This document shows, piece by piece, positions 7,161-17,196 of a stretch of DNA of 64,000 nucleotides (positions are counted from its first letter, which is position 1; each line of letters starts with the position of its first letter). Under the pieces are notes generated by a model that saw only the letters and a program-made list of their open reading frames with translations, was not told where the DNA came from and made no database searches. The stretch comes from JAFGDH01 sp964441265 (GTDB lineage: Archaea > Aenigmatarchaeota > Aenigmatarchaeia > QMZP01 > QMZT01), in NCBI GenBank assembly GCA_964441265.1, contig CAYYKJ010000006.1:1-64000 (forward strand), given 5' to 3'. The position numbers and the translations under genes were made by a program.

Positions 7161-9017
7161 ATGGATTTTGGTTTGGAGTGTTGGATGAAAATGGTTCGGG
7201 TAAAAAAAGGCAGCCAGAGAGAAAAGCTTTTACAGTTCGGGGCAGATGTATGCAAAGTCACCTCTCCCGCTCAGGAGTTGCCCCGCGACGTTTTTGATGT
7301 TTCCCAGGTTCCCTACAGGACAGTGAGAAGTTTCACGAATTATGAAAATAAGATAGCAGCGCTCAAGGATCAGGCTGTCCTGGCAGGGGCAGACCAGATG
7401 GTTGGATCCAACAGCATACCGAAACAGATAAATCAAAAGAGAAAAAACCAGGTCGGACTCGTCACGAATACGATAAAGAAAGATTATCTTGATCCTTCTG
7501 ATGTTCTCCAGCTCCTCGACGAGGGAAGGGGTGTGTTTCTGAGGCCCGATCCTTCGAACGTTTTCCCGGAAGATATTGACGATTCAAAACTCGATGATGC
7601 CGGCTCTTACGGATGGAGGAATTTCATGAACTCCGCCGCGCCCGTCATAATACCGGTTGCCGGGGCAGCCACGTTTTTCCTGACGGCGGGCGATGCAGAC
7701 GCATTCGAATCGGCAAATCCCAGCTCCGTCCAGGCCAAATACGTCAACTCCCAGATAGAGAAGGGGATGATCCCGCTCACGATCGTTTCTTCGAACAACC
7801 CCAAATACGTCATGTCCAAGCACGAACCTATCAGGGCCAACCTGCCGGCAGATACCAAGGGCAGGTTCACGAACATGGTCCAGAAGTGGGTTTACAATAA
7901 ATCCCACATGGCGAACCTGAGTGATGACCAGATATGGGAGATCACCAGGGATTACATGAGGGATCACCACGGAGTGGATATTAATGATTATCTCAAGTCA
8001 GACGGTCAGCACATAAAAGAGGGCTCTGTTCTGAGAGCACCTTGCTATAACCAGTTCGTCTCCTACAGGATAGAAAAAATCGAAAATTATATCGATGATG
8101 TCAAGAGAAACATGCCCGGCGATCACAGCCGGGAGATAGAAAGTATGAGGAGCGAGATTGAGAAGCTCCGGGAGGAACTGACCAAGAAGCAGGACAGGAA
8201 GGCACCCGAGCCGGAGGATGTGGAAAGGGCAAAAGAGATGATTAACGAGATAAACTACGGAAAATTGTCTGTCAGCGGCGGATCTGACAAAATGGTCTTC
8301 CCCGGAACGAGCAACAATTCAAGATCAAGATATCTGGGAGAATTCGATGCAGAGACGGTGTTCCGCCTGGCCGAAAACCTTTATCTCACCACGGGATTTG
8401 GTTACGGAACCACTTTCGACGGAAAGCACATGGACGGGGAAGGAACCCCCATGGGAGACCACAGCCAGAGTGAATTCGACATAAAGGCCCTTCTGGGGAC
8501 GGCCCGTTCGGGAAGGCCGGCTTTCTTCGAGGCGGGAATGAAATACGGTGGAAGTCGAATAACAGATAATTTTGACAACGTGCCATTCAACATAGACAAG
8601 AAGCAACTGTCAGCACTTCTGAATATCGGCGTCATGCCCGAGGGGACCGCCTTGGGTGCCGAGGTTGGCGCGGAGTATATAATACCTGTAGGCAGCTATG
8701 ACACAGGATCCGGACTAGGTGGAAAAGCAGAAATAGGTTTCTACATAAAGAAGATGGGCGAGGCCGGAGGGAAACCGCTTTACAAGACCTCTCTGTTCGC
8801 ATTCGGAAGCGGGAAAAACAGGAAGATAGAGGACCCCCTTTCTTTCGAGGGGGGAGACATGGCGGCCAATTCAAGATCATTCGGAGCAGGGGCGAGATTC
8901 TATTTCAACCCCAGCCTTGGCCTTTACGTCAAGGCGGGCCAGGAGAGGCTGGACACCGGATACAAGGAGAAGAACAATTTTGTCAAGGGTGGAATCACCA
9001 TAAGGGGAGGTTTTTAG
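7161..9017 (+). CDS. membrane-anchored protein with predicted beta-barrel-like C-terminus
   Basis: This 618-residue protein has no family that I recognise. Residues 1-155 are polar. Residues 158-181 (SAAPVIIPVAGAATFFLTAG then DADA) form one hydrophobic segment, like an internal signal anchor. Residues 200-296 resemble a small globular domain ending in EGSVLRAPC, LysM-like at best. Residues 300-345 are a coiled coil, and 367-618 are alternating amphipathic strands rich in Gly and aromatics (LYLTTGFGYGTTF, FFEAGMKYGG, GAGARFYFNPSLGLYVKAG), ending in GGITIRGGF with a terminal Phe as in outer-membrane barrels. It is followed without a gap by the PKD protein. The start could also be the ATG at 7185 or 7191. 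Confidence 0.8.
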   Translation: MDFGLECWMKMVRVKKGSQREKLLQFGADVCKVTSPAQELPRDVFDVSQVPYRTVRSFTNYENKIAALKDQAVLAGADQMVGSNSIPKQINQKRKNQVGLVTNTIKKDYLDPSDVLQLLDEGRGVFLRPDPSNVFPEDIDDSKLDDAGSYGWRNFMNSAAPVIIPVAGAATFFLTAGDADAFESANPSSVQAKYVNSQIEKGMIPLTIVSSNNPKYVMSKHEPIRANLPADTKGRFTNMVQKWVYNKSHMANLSDDQIWEITRDYMRDHHGVDINDYLKSDGQHIKEGSVLRAPCYNQFVSYRIEKIENYIDDVKRNMPGDHSREIESMRSEIEKLREELTKKQDRKAPEPEDVERAKEMINEINYGKLSVSGGSDKMVFPGTSNNSRSRYLGEFDAETVFRLAENLYLTTGFGYGTTFDGKHMDGEGTPMGDHSQSEFDIKALLGTARSGRPAFFEAGMKYGGSRITDNFDNVPFNIDKKQLSALLNIGVMPEGTALGAEVGAEYIIPVGSYDTGSGLGGKAEIGFYIKKMGEAGGKPLYKTSLFAFGSGKNRKIEDPLSFEGGDMAANSRSFGAGARFYFNPSLGLYVKAGQERLDTGYKEKNNFVKGGITIRGGF

Positions 9018-12000
9018 ATGAAAAAACTGATGTTTTTGGTTTTCGTGGTGATGTTGGTAATGATGTCAGCCGGAGTGCAGGCGCAGACCGTCGATGTTCA
9101 GATAACGCCTGATCCGGCTTATGACAATGATGATCTTACCTGTAACATAGCAGGTGCGTCCGACCCATCCAACTGGTTCTTCCGGTGGAGAAGGGGAGGA
9201 GACCAGACGGACACGCTCGCCGGAACGGGCGAGAACGTGCTCGCCAGATCATATACCTCGGCAGGGGAGACATGGTACTGCAACACCTATCTTCCCGGAG
9301 GAGGCGGGTCCCAGAGCGGATCGGACAGCATTTATATCACTGAGGCGCAGAACAATCCCCCCGGCACACCGTCCTATTTGAGCCCGGCAAACGGAGAGCA
9401 GGACGTCACGAGGGATTCTGTCGTGCTCAGCTGGAATTCAGTCACCGATCCCGACGGGGATCCGGTTACATATGATGTTTATTTCGGATCTACACCCACG
9501 CCGACACTTTATTCGTCCGACGAACAGACTACCAGCTACGGGCTTCCGGTGCTCTCCTATGAAACAACCTACTACTGGAAGATCGTGGCCAAGGATGACA
9601 GCGGCGATGAGAGCCACGGCCCGGTGTGGTCTTTCACCACCGAGGGCGAGGGAAGTAATCAGCAGGATTACCCCAGCGCTTCGCTCACGGTCAGCAATCC
9701 GAACCCGGAACCCGGTGAAGTGATTACCTTCGACGGCTCCCAGAGCACTGATCCCGACGGAATGGTTACAATGTACGAATTCAACTTCGGGGACGGCGGG
9801 ACGGCCGGACCCACATCACAGTCATCGGTCCAGCACGCCTACACGAGTTCAGGGTACTTCAACGCCCAGCTCAGGGTGCGGGACGACGACGGTCAGTGGA
9901 GCTCATGGGTGACGGTCCTGGTGGACGTCCGGGAGGTGAGCAACGAAGCACCTGTCCTTTCGGGCGGGTCGGTGAATCCCTCTTCAGGAGACACTTCCAC
10001 GACTTATACTTATTCAGTAACGTATCTGGACAGCGACAACGATGCCCCTTCGGAGGCATTGGTTTACATAGACGGCGGTGCATACCCCATGACCAACCAG
10101 GGAACCGCATACTCCAGCGGGGTGCAGTTCACCTATTCGGGGACATTCAGCTCCAATGGCGACCACAATTATTACTTTTCGTTCAGCGACGGACAGGGGA
10201 ACAGCGTGAGGCTTCCCAGCTCGGGCAGCTTCACCGGACCCACTGTCGGAGTGCCGAAGATGAACACCAATCTCGGTGATCATGATTTTGGAACGGTCAA
10301 CCAGGGGAATTCCCCTGCTTCATACAGTTTCTTCGTCAAGAACGAGGATTCAGGGAGTCTCGACTGGTATGCGAGCGCCAGCCCGTCATGGCTGCGCGTG
10401 TCCCCGAGTTCGGGGACCAGCACGGGAGAACCCGATTATATTACGGTGTCGGTGCCGGACACCTCCTTGATGGAGGGCAGATACACCGGGACCGTTACCG
10501 TTACCACATTCGACGGCGGCGAGACCCATTCGGGGACCATGGACATAAACGTGGTCATTCCCGACGAGGACGAACCGGTACTGGTGGCCGACCCCAACCA
10601 CGACTTCGGGGAGGTTTCCCCGGGAGCCGTGAAGCAGTGGACCTTCAGCATAAGGAACTCCGGGACAGGAACCCTGGACTGGTCCATATCAGATGACAGT
10701 TCATGGGTGACAGTGCTTCCGTCAACGGGATCCACCGCAGAGGGATCCGTGAGCTACGTTACCGTCACCGCGGACACGTCATCCCTTACCGGCCACAGCT
10801 CGGGAATAATAAGCATAACCTCCAACGGAGGGGATACACAGGGAATGGTATCTATTGACATAGCGGAGGCCCCGAACGAAGCTCCAAGGATGGATTCGAT
10901 GCTTCTGGAGCCTTTCAGCCCGCTCTCCAACCAGAGCGTGAGGTGCGATGCCTCGGTTAGCGACCAGGACGGCGACCTGCACAGGGTAATATTCAAATGG
11001 CTGGTGAACGACGTCTCGGTCAGGACCGTGACCAGGTATGTGTCCGGATCCAATGCCAACGAGCACGACGATCTCGGAGAGGCATACATCGAAGATGGGG
11101 ACACCGTGAAGTGCGAGGCCAGGGTATACGATGACGAGGGAGATTATGATTTTGATTACGTTTCGACCACTGTTGGCAGAGCTGGGGCAAACGGCACCGG
11201 ACTGCCTCAGGTGGTCTCGGTGGGTTTGACACCCGCAAGCCCCAGAAGCACAGATACCCTGACCTGCACCGCTCATGTATCGGACCAGGACGGGGGTCTG
11301 GATTATGTCATTTTCGAATGGTATATTAACGGAGTCCACAGGAAGACCAACCAGAGGGGAGTGGTCAACACGGCCGATTTCGCGACCGACACGCTAGACC
11401 CCTCCTACATCAGCAACGGGGACAATATCCGCTGCCAGGTGACGGTCTACGACGTGGATTCCAATCACGATTCTGATTACGACACGATCAGTGTCGGATC
11501 AGGAACTAATGCTCCACCTATTTCTGTAGCTGTGGAGATCACCCCAAGACACCCCAACACCCAACAAGATTTGACATGTCGCTTCGAAGGGAGCGACATG
11601 GATGATAATCTTGATTATGTCATTTTCGAATGGTACGTGAACGGCCTCAGAAGCAGGAGCTCGACCAAGGAAGTCAGCGGAGGAAGCGACACCGCCGAGG
11701 ACATACTGAACAGCGGATACACCTATGACGGGGACGACGTCAGATGCAAGGTTACGGTGTACGACACCGGGAACCTCCAGGATTCGTCCTACTCTGGGAC
11801 GGTCACCGTGGAGGACGAATACGACTCCGGGAGGCCGAGGGCCCGGCTAGACGTGGATGACCGCTACCCGCAGATCAGGGAGGAAATCAGGTTCGACGGT
11901 GACGATTCCTACGACAACGACGGTTATGTGGAGGAATACTACTTCCACTTCGACGACGGGGACGTGTCCGGATGGATCACTGAGAGTCGCGTTTACCACG

Positions 12001-13226
12001 AATACGATGACGAAGGGACGTATTACGCCAAGCTCAGGGTCAGGGACGACGACGGAAGGGTCAGCGACTGGAGCCCCACCGTTACGATACGCGTGGGAGA
12101 TGATGATTATGACGAAGAGGAACCCAGGATAACGGACATGGAGATAACCCCCTCCAGACCGGATACTGATGATGACCTGAAGTGCACGGTGGACCTGGAG
12201 GACGATGACGGTGACCTGAGGAAGGTCGAGTTCAGGTGGTTCTTGGACGGATCGCTGAAGAGGACGGTCACCAAATACACCAGCGGATATTATTCCTCGG
12301 TAACACACGAACTATCATCCTATTACACGGACGACGGGGACAACGTGCGCTGCGAGGCCACTGTTTATGATCACGACGGCAACCGGGACACGGAATCGGA
12401 GAGTGTCAGGATAGGAGGTGTCCCTTCAGGATGCCGGATAGAGATAACCAAGTTCAGCTATCCCTCCTCGGTGTACAGAAGAGAGACTGCATGGATCGAC
12501 ATAACGGTCAAGAACACCGGGACAGTTTCCGGGGACGCGGAGATAAACATATGGACGGACGGCTCCTTCGAGAAGAGGGTCAGCTTTTACCTCTCATGGG
12601 GCGCTTCAAAGACCAGGAAGATATACTTCCCGCTCCCGTCAGGAGACCACAACATAAGGGCGGAGGCGTTTCTGGAGTGCGGTGAATCCGTCAACAAGTA
12701 CGGACACATAACCGTCTACCCGCTTCCGGAACCGCCCGGACCAACTCCTCCCGGCCCGACGCCGCCCGCCCAGAGAATGAAGGCGGAGATACTCCAGACC
12801 TTCCTGGACATACCGTGGCAGACGGGAAAGTCATTTTCCATACTGATAGATTCCCCCGAAAGCAGGGTCTTTGACATAAACATCGAAGGCGTACCTGACA
12901 ACTGGGTGGATTACCCCGAAAACGTCACCGTTGACGGGAGAAAGATCGTTTACGCATACGTGGTCCCAAGGGACCTCGGCAGGTACAGCATGAACGTCAG
13001 CGTATCATCGGGAAGCTTGGAATACAGCAAGATGCTGGAGCTTTACGTGGTCCCCGAAGGGGAGCAGGACGCCTTCGGAAGGGGACTCTCCGGAATGTTC
13101 GTGCTGACCCCCGCTTCCGCCGTGATGCTCACGGCATTCGCTCTGGTGGTCATATTCCTTGTGGTACTCCACTACGGATTCAGGCACATGAGGGAGCCGG
13201 GGATAGAAGAGGTATACGGTAGATAA
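9018..13226 (+). CDS. large secreted PKD/Ig-like surface protein
   Basis: This 1402-residue protein has a clear signal peptide (MKKLMFLVFVVMLVMM...VQAQ). It is then a chain of beta-sandwich modules: an FN3-like domain at about 93-210, PKD at 215-306, two BACON/choice-of-anchor-type domains at about 415-615 (DWYASASPSWLRVSP; DWSISDDSSWVTVLP), four related Ig-like repeats with the pattern LTC...VIFEWYINGV...DGD.VRC, a second PKD domain at about 940-1030 and a CARDB-like domain near 1146-1240. It ends with a Pro-rich hinge (PEPPGPTPPGPTPP), a last beta domain and a C-terminal TM helix (AVMLTAFALVVIFLVVLHY) with a short basic tail. The ATG follows the previous stop directly, with an RBS AGGGGAGG inside that gene. 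A cell-envelope or adhesion role is inferred. Confidence 0.93.
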   Translation: MKKLMFLVFVVMLVMMSAGVQAQTVDVQITPDPAYDNDDLTCNIAGASDPSNWFFRWRRGGDQTDTLAGTGENVLARSYTSAGETWYCNTYLPGGGGSQSGSDSIYITEAQNNPPGTPSYLSPANGEQDVTRDSVVLSWNSVTDPDGDPVTYDVYFGSTPTPTLYSSDEQTTSYGLPVLSYETTYYWKIVAKDDSGDESHGPVWSFTTEGEGSNQQDYPSASLTVSNPNPEPGEVITFDGSQSTDPDGMVTMYEFNFGDGGTAGPTSQSSVQHAYTSSGYFNAQLRVRDDDGQWSSWVTVLVDVREVSNEAPVLSGGSVNPSSGDTSTTYTYSVTYLDSDNDAPSEALVYIDGGAYPMTNQGTAYSSGVQFTYSGTFSSNGDHNYYFSFSDGQGNSVRLPSSGSFTGPTVGVPKMNTNLGDHDFGTVNQGNSPASYSFFVKNEDSGSLDWYASASPSWLRVSPSSGTSTGEPDYITVSVPDTSLMEGRYTGTVTVTTFDGGETHSGTMDINVVIPDEDEPVLVADPNHDFGEVSPGAVKQWTFSIRNSGTGTLDWSISDDSSWVTVLPSTGSTAEGSVSYVTVTADTSSLTGHSSGIISITSNGGDTQGMVSIDIAEAPNEAPRMDSMLLEPFSPLSNQSVRCDASVSDQDGDLHRVIFKWLVNDVSVRTVTRYVSGSNANEHDDLGEAYIEDGDTVKCEARVYDDEGDYDFDYVSTTVGRAGANGTGLPQVVSVGLTPASPRSTDTLTCTAHVSDQDGGLDYVIFEWYINGVHRKTNQRGVVNTADFATDTLDPSYISNGDNIRCQVTVYDVDSNHDSDYDTISVGSGTNAPPISVAVEITPRHPNTQQDLTCRFEGSDMDDNLDYVIFEWYVNGLRSRSSTKEVSGGSDTAEDILNSGYTYDGDDVRCKVTVYDTGNLQDSSYSGTVTVEDEYDSGRPRARLDVDDRYPQIREEIRFDGDDSYDNDGYVEEYYFHFDDGDVSGWITESRVYHEYDDEGTYYAKLRVRDDDGRVSDWSPTVTIRVGDDDYDEEEPRITDMEITPSRPDTDDDLKCTVDLEDDDGDLRKVEFRWFLDGSLKRTVTKYTSGYYSSVTHELSSYYTDDGDNVRCEATVYDHDGNRDTESESVRIGGVPSGCRIEITKFSYPSSVYRRETAWIDITVKNTGTVSGDAEINIWTDGSFEKRVSFYLSWGASKTRKIYFPLPSGDHNIRAEAFLECGESVNKYGHITVYPLPEPPGPTPPGPTPPAQRMKAEILQTFLDIPWQTGKSFSILIDSPESRVFDINIEGVPDNWVDYPENVTVDGRKIVYAYVVPRDLGRYSMNVSVSSGSLEYSKMLELYVVPEGEQDAFGRGLSGMFVLTPASAVMLTAFALVVIFLVVLHYGFRHMREPGIEEVYGR

Positions 13227-13229
13227 TAA

Positions 13230-13610
13230 ATGAAAATAAATGAGATTTACAGAAAACTGAAGCCGGGTGCGGTTACGGAATTGTTCAATCCGAGGTACCT
13301 GGTCACACTCATCGAGATTGATAACGAATATCAAACCAAGGTAGTGGACAGAAAACCTCCCGGCGACGGTAAAATGCCGCCAGAGGTCACGACCATGAGT
13401 GGCCTTGGTTATATACTGACAGGGGATCCCGAACATCCCGAAGTATCTAATCATTTCGCAACGGCCTACAGATTGAAGGGCGCGCTGCGAAAAGGCGAGA
13501 AACTCAAGAAAAAAGCGAGGGAGACCCATACACACACGCTCAAGAATTCCCGTTCCGCACTGAAGACGACTGGGAGTTACCATTTCGGCACCCGCGGGAG
13601 GAAGGGATGA
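13230..13610 (+). CDS. hypothetical protein, 126 aa
   Basis: I do not recognise it. It starts 3 bases after the stop of the PKD protein, so it is probably in the same operon. The first half (MKINEIYRKLKPGAVTELFN) is mixed. The second half is strongly basic (KGALRKGEKLKKKARETHTH) and could bind nucleic acid or a polyanion. There is no signal peptide. A 28-codon reading frame (13612-13698) follows, but it is too short to support. Confidence 0.6.
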   Translation: MKINEIYRKLKPGAVTELFNPRYLVTLIEIDNEYQTKVVDRKPPGDGKMPPEVTTMSGLGYILTGDPEHPEVSNHFATAYRLKGALRKGEKLKKKARETHTHTLKNSRSALKTTGSYHFGTRGRKG

Positions 13611-13728
13611 GATGAACTTGGAACAAACCGAGAATATATGTGTTAATGTTAATACAGATGGTGATACGTCACCACTGAAGATGAAAAGGAGGAGGTAAAC
13701 TTTGTAAATTACCACTAAAAAGCAATAA

Positions 13729-13778
13729 ATTTATAAAGTTTATCCCCAAAATAAAAGCATTATATGGCAGGTGAGCAG
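13729..13778 (+). promoter_or_regulatory. promoter and RBS of the Cys-rich surface protein
   Basis: ATTTATAAAG at 13729-13738 is a TATA box, and transcription would begin about 25 bases later, near 13762. GGTGAG at 13770-13775 then serves the ATG at 13779. This argues against the in-frame ATG at 13764, which would sit at the transcript end. Confidence 0.5.
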
Positions 13779-15881
13779 ATGATCAAAAAGATGTTGTTCG
13801 TGATGATACTGGCGGTTTTACTGGCTCCTGTGGCCGGCGCCCAGAATTACAACATGGACGTCAGTCTTTCGACGGAATTCGTTTCCGTCTGTCCATGCAC
13901 GCCTGTGACGGAGGTTCAGGTGGACGTTACCAACCTGGACGACATCCCTCACAGCTACATGATAGAGCTGGAGATGCCCGCGGACTGGACAGGGCATCCC
14001 GAAATGGGTTCTGTTCTCGACGTGACTACCGTCGGGGGCAAAAAGGTACTTAACCCCGGAGAATCGAGCGAATCCATGCAGATATACGTTACCCCTTCTT
14101 GTGACACCAGGCCCGGGACTTATGAAGTCAAGGTCAAGGTTTCCACGACGGGACAGTCCACCTACAGGACTTTCGACGTGGAGGTTCTTCCGTGCCATTA
14201 CGTGGATATAGAGACCGAAGACAGAATACAGTCCTGCAGGGGTGAGAGCGTGGATTTCACCGTGGGAGTTACCAATTACGGTAAGATAAAGGAGGACTTC
14301 CAGGTGAGCGTGAGGACCTCATGGGGAGACGTCCTGGTGGACACCGAAAAAAGGATCGAATCCGGTGACACCGAGGCGATGGAATTTTCCATAACCCCGC
14401 CCAACCTTGCGGGCAGGTTCGCCATACTGGTGGACGTCGTGTCCAAGGATTCCTACGCCGAGGACTCCAAGTCCATACAGCTCGACATAGACAACTGCTA
14501 TGATTTTAATGCCGACGTGAAGCCGGTAGAGGGAGTGGTGTGCCTCGGAAAGACCACAAAATACAAGCTGATAGTGGACAACGTGGGACTCAGAAAGGAC
14601 ACCTACAACATCTTTGTGCCCGATTTCGTGACTCCCGAGAAGGAATCGGTTTCTCTGGAGCCGAACGAGGAGGGCATTGTCGACCTTTTCGTCAGGCCCA
14701 ACATACTCGGAAGGAAGGATTTCGAGATAACGGTAAGCTCATCCAGCATGCCGTCCGTGAAAAAATCAGTCTCTGCGAACATAGAGGCGATAGAGTGCAG
14801 GGACGTTGCGGTGGTAATTTACCCCACCGACCAGGAGGTATGCCAGAGAGAGAAGGCCGAATACGAGGTGGTCGTGAAGAACACGGGAACCACCGAGGAC
14901 CTCTACGAGCTTTCCGCCGACACGGGGACGCTCGGGGAAGGGACGGTCTCCCTTCTGCCCGGAGAGGTGGAAAGGGTGGACCTGACAGTGGACACATCTG
15001 AGCTTTCGCCCGGCGAAGAAAGGAGCATAACGGTGGAGGCAAGGAGCGGTGAAGTCTACGACAGGAACACGGTCTCGCTTTTCGCCAAGAACTGCTATTC
15101 CGTGGACTTCGGGATCAACCCCGAGGAAAGGAGCGTATGCACCGGCGACGAGATAATATACGAGATAACGGTAAAGAACACCGGGGAATTCGAGGACTCC
15201 TATTCTCTCCAGATAGTGAAGGAAGTCATGGAGGAATTCACCCTCCAGCCCGGCGAGGAGAAGAGTTTCCAGAAGGTGATCAATGCGTTCTTCCCGCAGA
15301 ACAAGACCTACGAGATTCCCTTCAGGCTGGTTTCCTCAAACATATTCGAGGAAAGGGTAATGAAGATCAATCTCAGGCCGACGGATGAATGCTTCGGAGT
15401 GGACCTCAGGGACAGCGAGGTAATGGAGGTAGACTCCGACGTGGGCATAGGCAGGGCAGTACTCCTCAAGGTGACCAACACCGGTGAGAGGAAGGATGCC
15501 TATGAAATCACCATGGAAGGCCCCGAATGGACCTACCTGAGCTCTAATCAGGCCATCCTGGAGCCCGGTGACAAGAAGGAAGTGTACGTTTACATATCTC
15601 CCGACTACTTTGTGACATCCGGGACGTACACGGTTACGGTGAACGCCGACTCGAGCCACGTGAGCGACAGTTACACGTTCTACATAACCGTGGAATCCGT
15701 ATGGCCCGAGAACGTCACCGGAGGGGGAGAGCCGGAAGTGACGATAAACATAACGCTGCCGACCGCCGAACTAGTTGGCGGTGAGCTGAGCGCAGACATG
15801 GTCAAGGTGCTCATCCTCGCCGTGATAGTGCTGGCGATAATAATAATACTGGCAGTTAAGTTCGTCATGTTCGTGAGATAA
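13779..15881 (+). CDS. secreted Cys-rich CARDB/NEW3-like repeat protein
   Basis: The protein has 700 residues from ATG 13779 (MIKKMLFVMILAVLLAPVAGAQ, a clear signal peptide). It contains about six beta-sandwich repeats of about 100 residues with the pattern C..V....P....C.G....Y.V.V.NTG...D.Y.L, as in CARDB or NPCBM-associated NEW3 domains. Most repeats carry a cysteine at the domain start and another about 15 residues on (NCYDFNADVKPVEGVVC, NCYSVDFGINPEERSVC), so one disulfide per repeat is likely. The C-terminal TM helix VKVLILAVIVLAIIIILAVK anchors it. It belongs functionally with the preceding PKD protein, but it has its own promoter. Confidence 0.92.
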   Translation: MIKKMLFVMILAVLLAPVAGAQNYNMDVSLSTEFVSVCPCTPVTEVQVDVTNLDDIPHSYMIELEMPADWTGHPEMGSVLDVTTVGGKKVLNPGESSESMQIYVTPSCDTRPGTYEVKVKVSTTGQSTYRTFDVEVLPCHYVDIETEDRIQSCRGESVDFTVGVTNYGKIKEDFQVSVRTSWGDVLVDTEKRIESGDTEAMEFSITPPNLAGRFAILVDVVSKDSYAEDSKSIQLDIDNCYDFNADVKPVEGVVCLGKTTKYKLIVDNVGLRKDTYNIFVPDFVTPEKESVSLEPNEEGIVDLFVRPNILGRKDFEITVSSSSMPSVKKSVSANIEAIECRDVAVVIYPTDQEVCQREKAEYEVVVKNTGTTEDLYELSADTGTLGEGTVSLLPGEVERVDLTVDTSELSPGEERSITVEARSGEVYDRNTVSLFAKNCYSVDFGINPEERSVCTGDEIIYEITVKNTGEFEDSYSLQIVKEVMEEFTLQPGEEKSFQKVINAFFPQNKTYEIPFRLVSSNIFEERVMKINLRPTDECFGVDLRDSEVMEVDSDVGIGRAVLLKVTNTGERKDAYEITMEGPEWTYLSSNQAILEPGDKKEVYVYISPDYFVTSGTYTVTVNADSSHVSDSYTFYITVESVWPENVTGGGEPEVTINITLPTAELVGGELSADMVKVLILAVIVLAIIIILAVKFVMFVR

Positions 15882-15905
15882 GGGGGCAGCCCCTCTTTTT
15901 TATTT
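15882..15905 (+). terminator. hairpin plus T-run
   Basis: GGGG-CAG-CCCC just after the stop is followed by TCTTTTTTATTTTATTT. The stem is short, but the T-tract fits archaeal termination. Confidence 0.5.
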
Positions 15906-15941
15906 TATTTACTTTCACTAGCCGCAGGCAGGTCGGTTTGA

Positions 15942-16238
15942 ATGAATCAATACGCAAAGCTCGTATCGGAGAACTGTTTACAGTGCCAAAAATATGCCGA
16001 GAAGGTTGGAATATCCGGGGGAGAATTTTCCGAAATATACAAGATTTTGAATGAAGCGTGGATGGATATTTCGGATAACTTTCAGCAAATATCGAGGAAT
16101 TATCTGAAGCTGACGTTTCCCCCCAAGGGCGGGATAGAGAAATCGGAGCTGGCCAAATACACGAAAATATGTGAAGGTTGCGACAGGAAGAAATCCATGC
16201 TCAGCGAGGCGATGGAAAATGACGGTTTTCTTGCTTAG
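15942..16238 (+). CDS. small protein with two CxxC pairs
   Basis: This 98-residue protein of unknown function has CLQC near residue 13 and CEGC near residue 78, at opposite ends of a mostly helical sequence. The four cysteines could bind one metal ion. There is no signal peptide. It starts at ATG 15942 and ends 3 bases before the stop of the convergent PHP gene. Confidence 0.65.
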   Translation: MNQYAKLVSENCLQCQKYAEKVGISGGEFSEIYKILNEAWMDISDNFQQISRNYLKLTFPPKGGIEKSELAKYTKICEGCDRKKSMLSEAMENDGFLA

Positions 16239-16241
16239 ATA

Positions 16242-17066
16242 TTATCTGTAGGTCAGATACCTTGCAGCGGAATAGAGCCCTGAGCAGGTGAGGCTCAGCT
16301 TCGCCAGGAAGCTCCAGGGCACCTTTTTGTGCCTGAGGAACCTGTTGAGAAGGAATCTGGCCGTCGCGGCCTTGACGGGATTGTAGTTATTGTTTATGTA
16401 TTCTATGACATGAGAATATGATCTGGTGAACCTTTCCCTTACCCATTCCATCAGAACCCCGGTGGAAATATAATGCCCCTCGAAAGATATTTCGCCCTTT
16501 TTTATGGCCCTCAGGAGCCCGTCAGTATCACTAACGTCCGCCCGGTTCACTGAGGTCCCTATCATGCCCAGGGAATGGGCATCAGACCCAGCCACCATGG
16601 GCTTCCCGAACTCCCTGGCCACCTTCTCTGCGAGCTTGTTGCTCATGCGGTCAAGATTGAGGGAATTGAACACCTCTACGGCGTCCACGTGCCTTATGCC
16701 TTCCCTTACACCCTCCCCCTTTATGTCGAAGGCGTGGGGGGCGATCACGATGCCTCTCTGGGAGTGTATCTTTTTGACGGTTTCCAGAAGCGGCCTGCCG
16801 TTGGGTATCTGCCTCTTTATCCCCAGGGCCAGAAGGTGACCTGCCTCCGAATGGACCTCCTGGCCGGGGATGAACATTATCCCCTGCCTCTTTGCCTCCT
16901 TTCTGGCCTCCTTCCATCCCTTCGTCGTCATGTGGTCGGTGAGGGCTATCCCGTCCAGTCCCCTGTTCTTGGCAGCCCTTATGACCTCCCGGGGAGAGGA
17001 TGTGCATTCCCACGTAATCTTGGTCCCTTTTGAATGGAAGGAATGGCAGTGTAGTTCGAATTTCAT
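16242..17066 (-). CDS. PHP-domain metal-dependent hydrolase
   Basis: The protein has 274 residues. The PHP motifs are visible: HCHSFHSKGT at residues 6-15, ALTDHMTTKGW, PGQEVHSEAGH (metal-binding Glu/His), APHAF and the late AGSDAHS. This is the PHP family of phosphoesterases related to histidinol phosphatase and the polymerase PHP domain; the substrate cannot be told from sequence. The last 60 residues (FTRSYSHVIEYINNNYNPVKAATARFLLNR) are a basic helical extension. TATA elements lie between this gene and the divergent cis-prenyltransferase gene. Confidence 0.88.
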   Translation of the reverse strand: MKFELHCHSFHSKGTKITWECTSSPREVIRAAKNRGLDGIALTDHMTTKGWKEARKEAKRQGIMFIPGQEVHSEAGHLLALGIKRQIPNGRPLLETVKKIHSQRGIVIAPHAFDIKGEGVREGIRHVDAVEVFNSLNLDRMSNKLAEKVAREFGKPMVAGSDAHSLGMIGTSVNRADVSDTDGLLRAIKKGEISFEGHYISTGVLMEWVRERFTRSYSHVIEYINNNYNPVKAATARFLLNRFLRHKKVPWSFLAKLSLTCSGLYSAARYLTYR

Positions 17067-17196
17067 ACCTTTTATAATTGAGCAAAAGTATATAAATCTG
17101 GCATATTGCCATCAGATGCCGAAATATTTAATAGTTTAATAAATATGTAATTTATATCGAAAGAATATCATAATTAATTGATTTCCAGGGGCGATC

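Noticed and set aside
13612..13698. 28-codon ORF after the 13230 gene
   Set aside because: Too short, no motif, and overlaps the leader of the next promoter.
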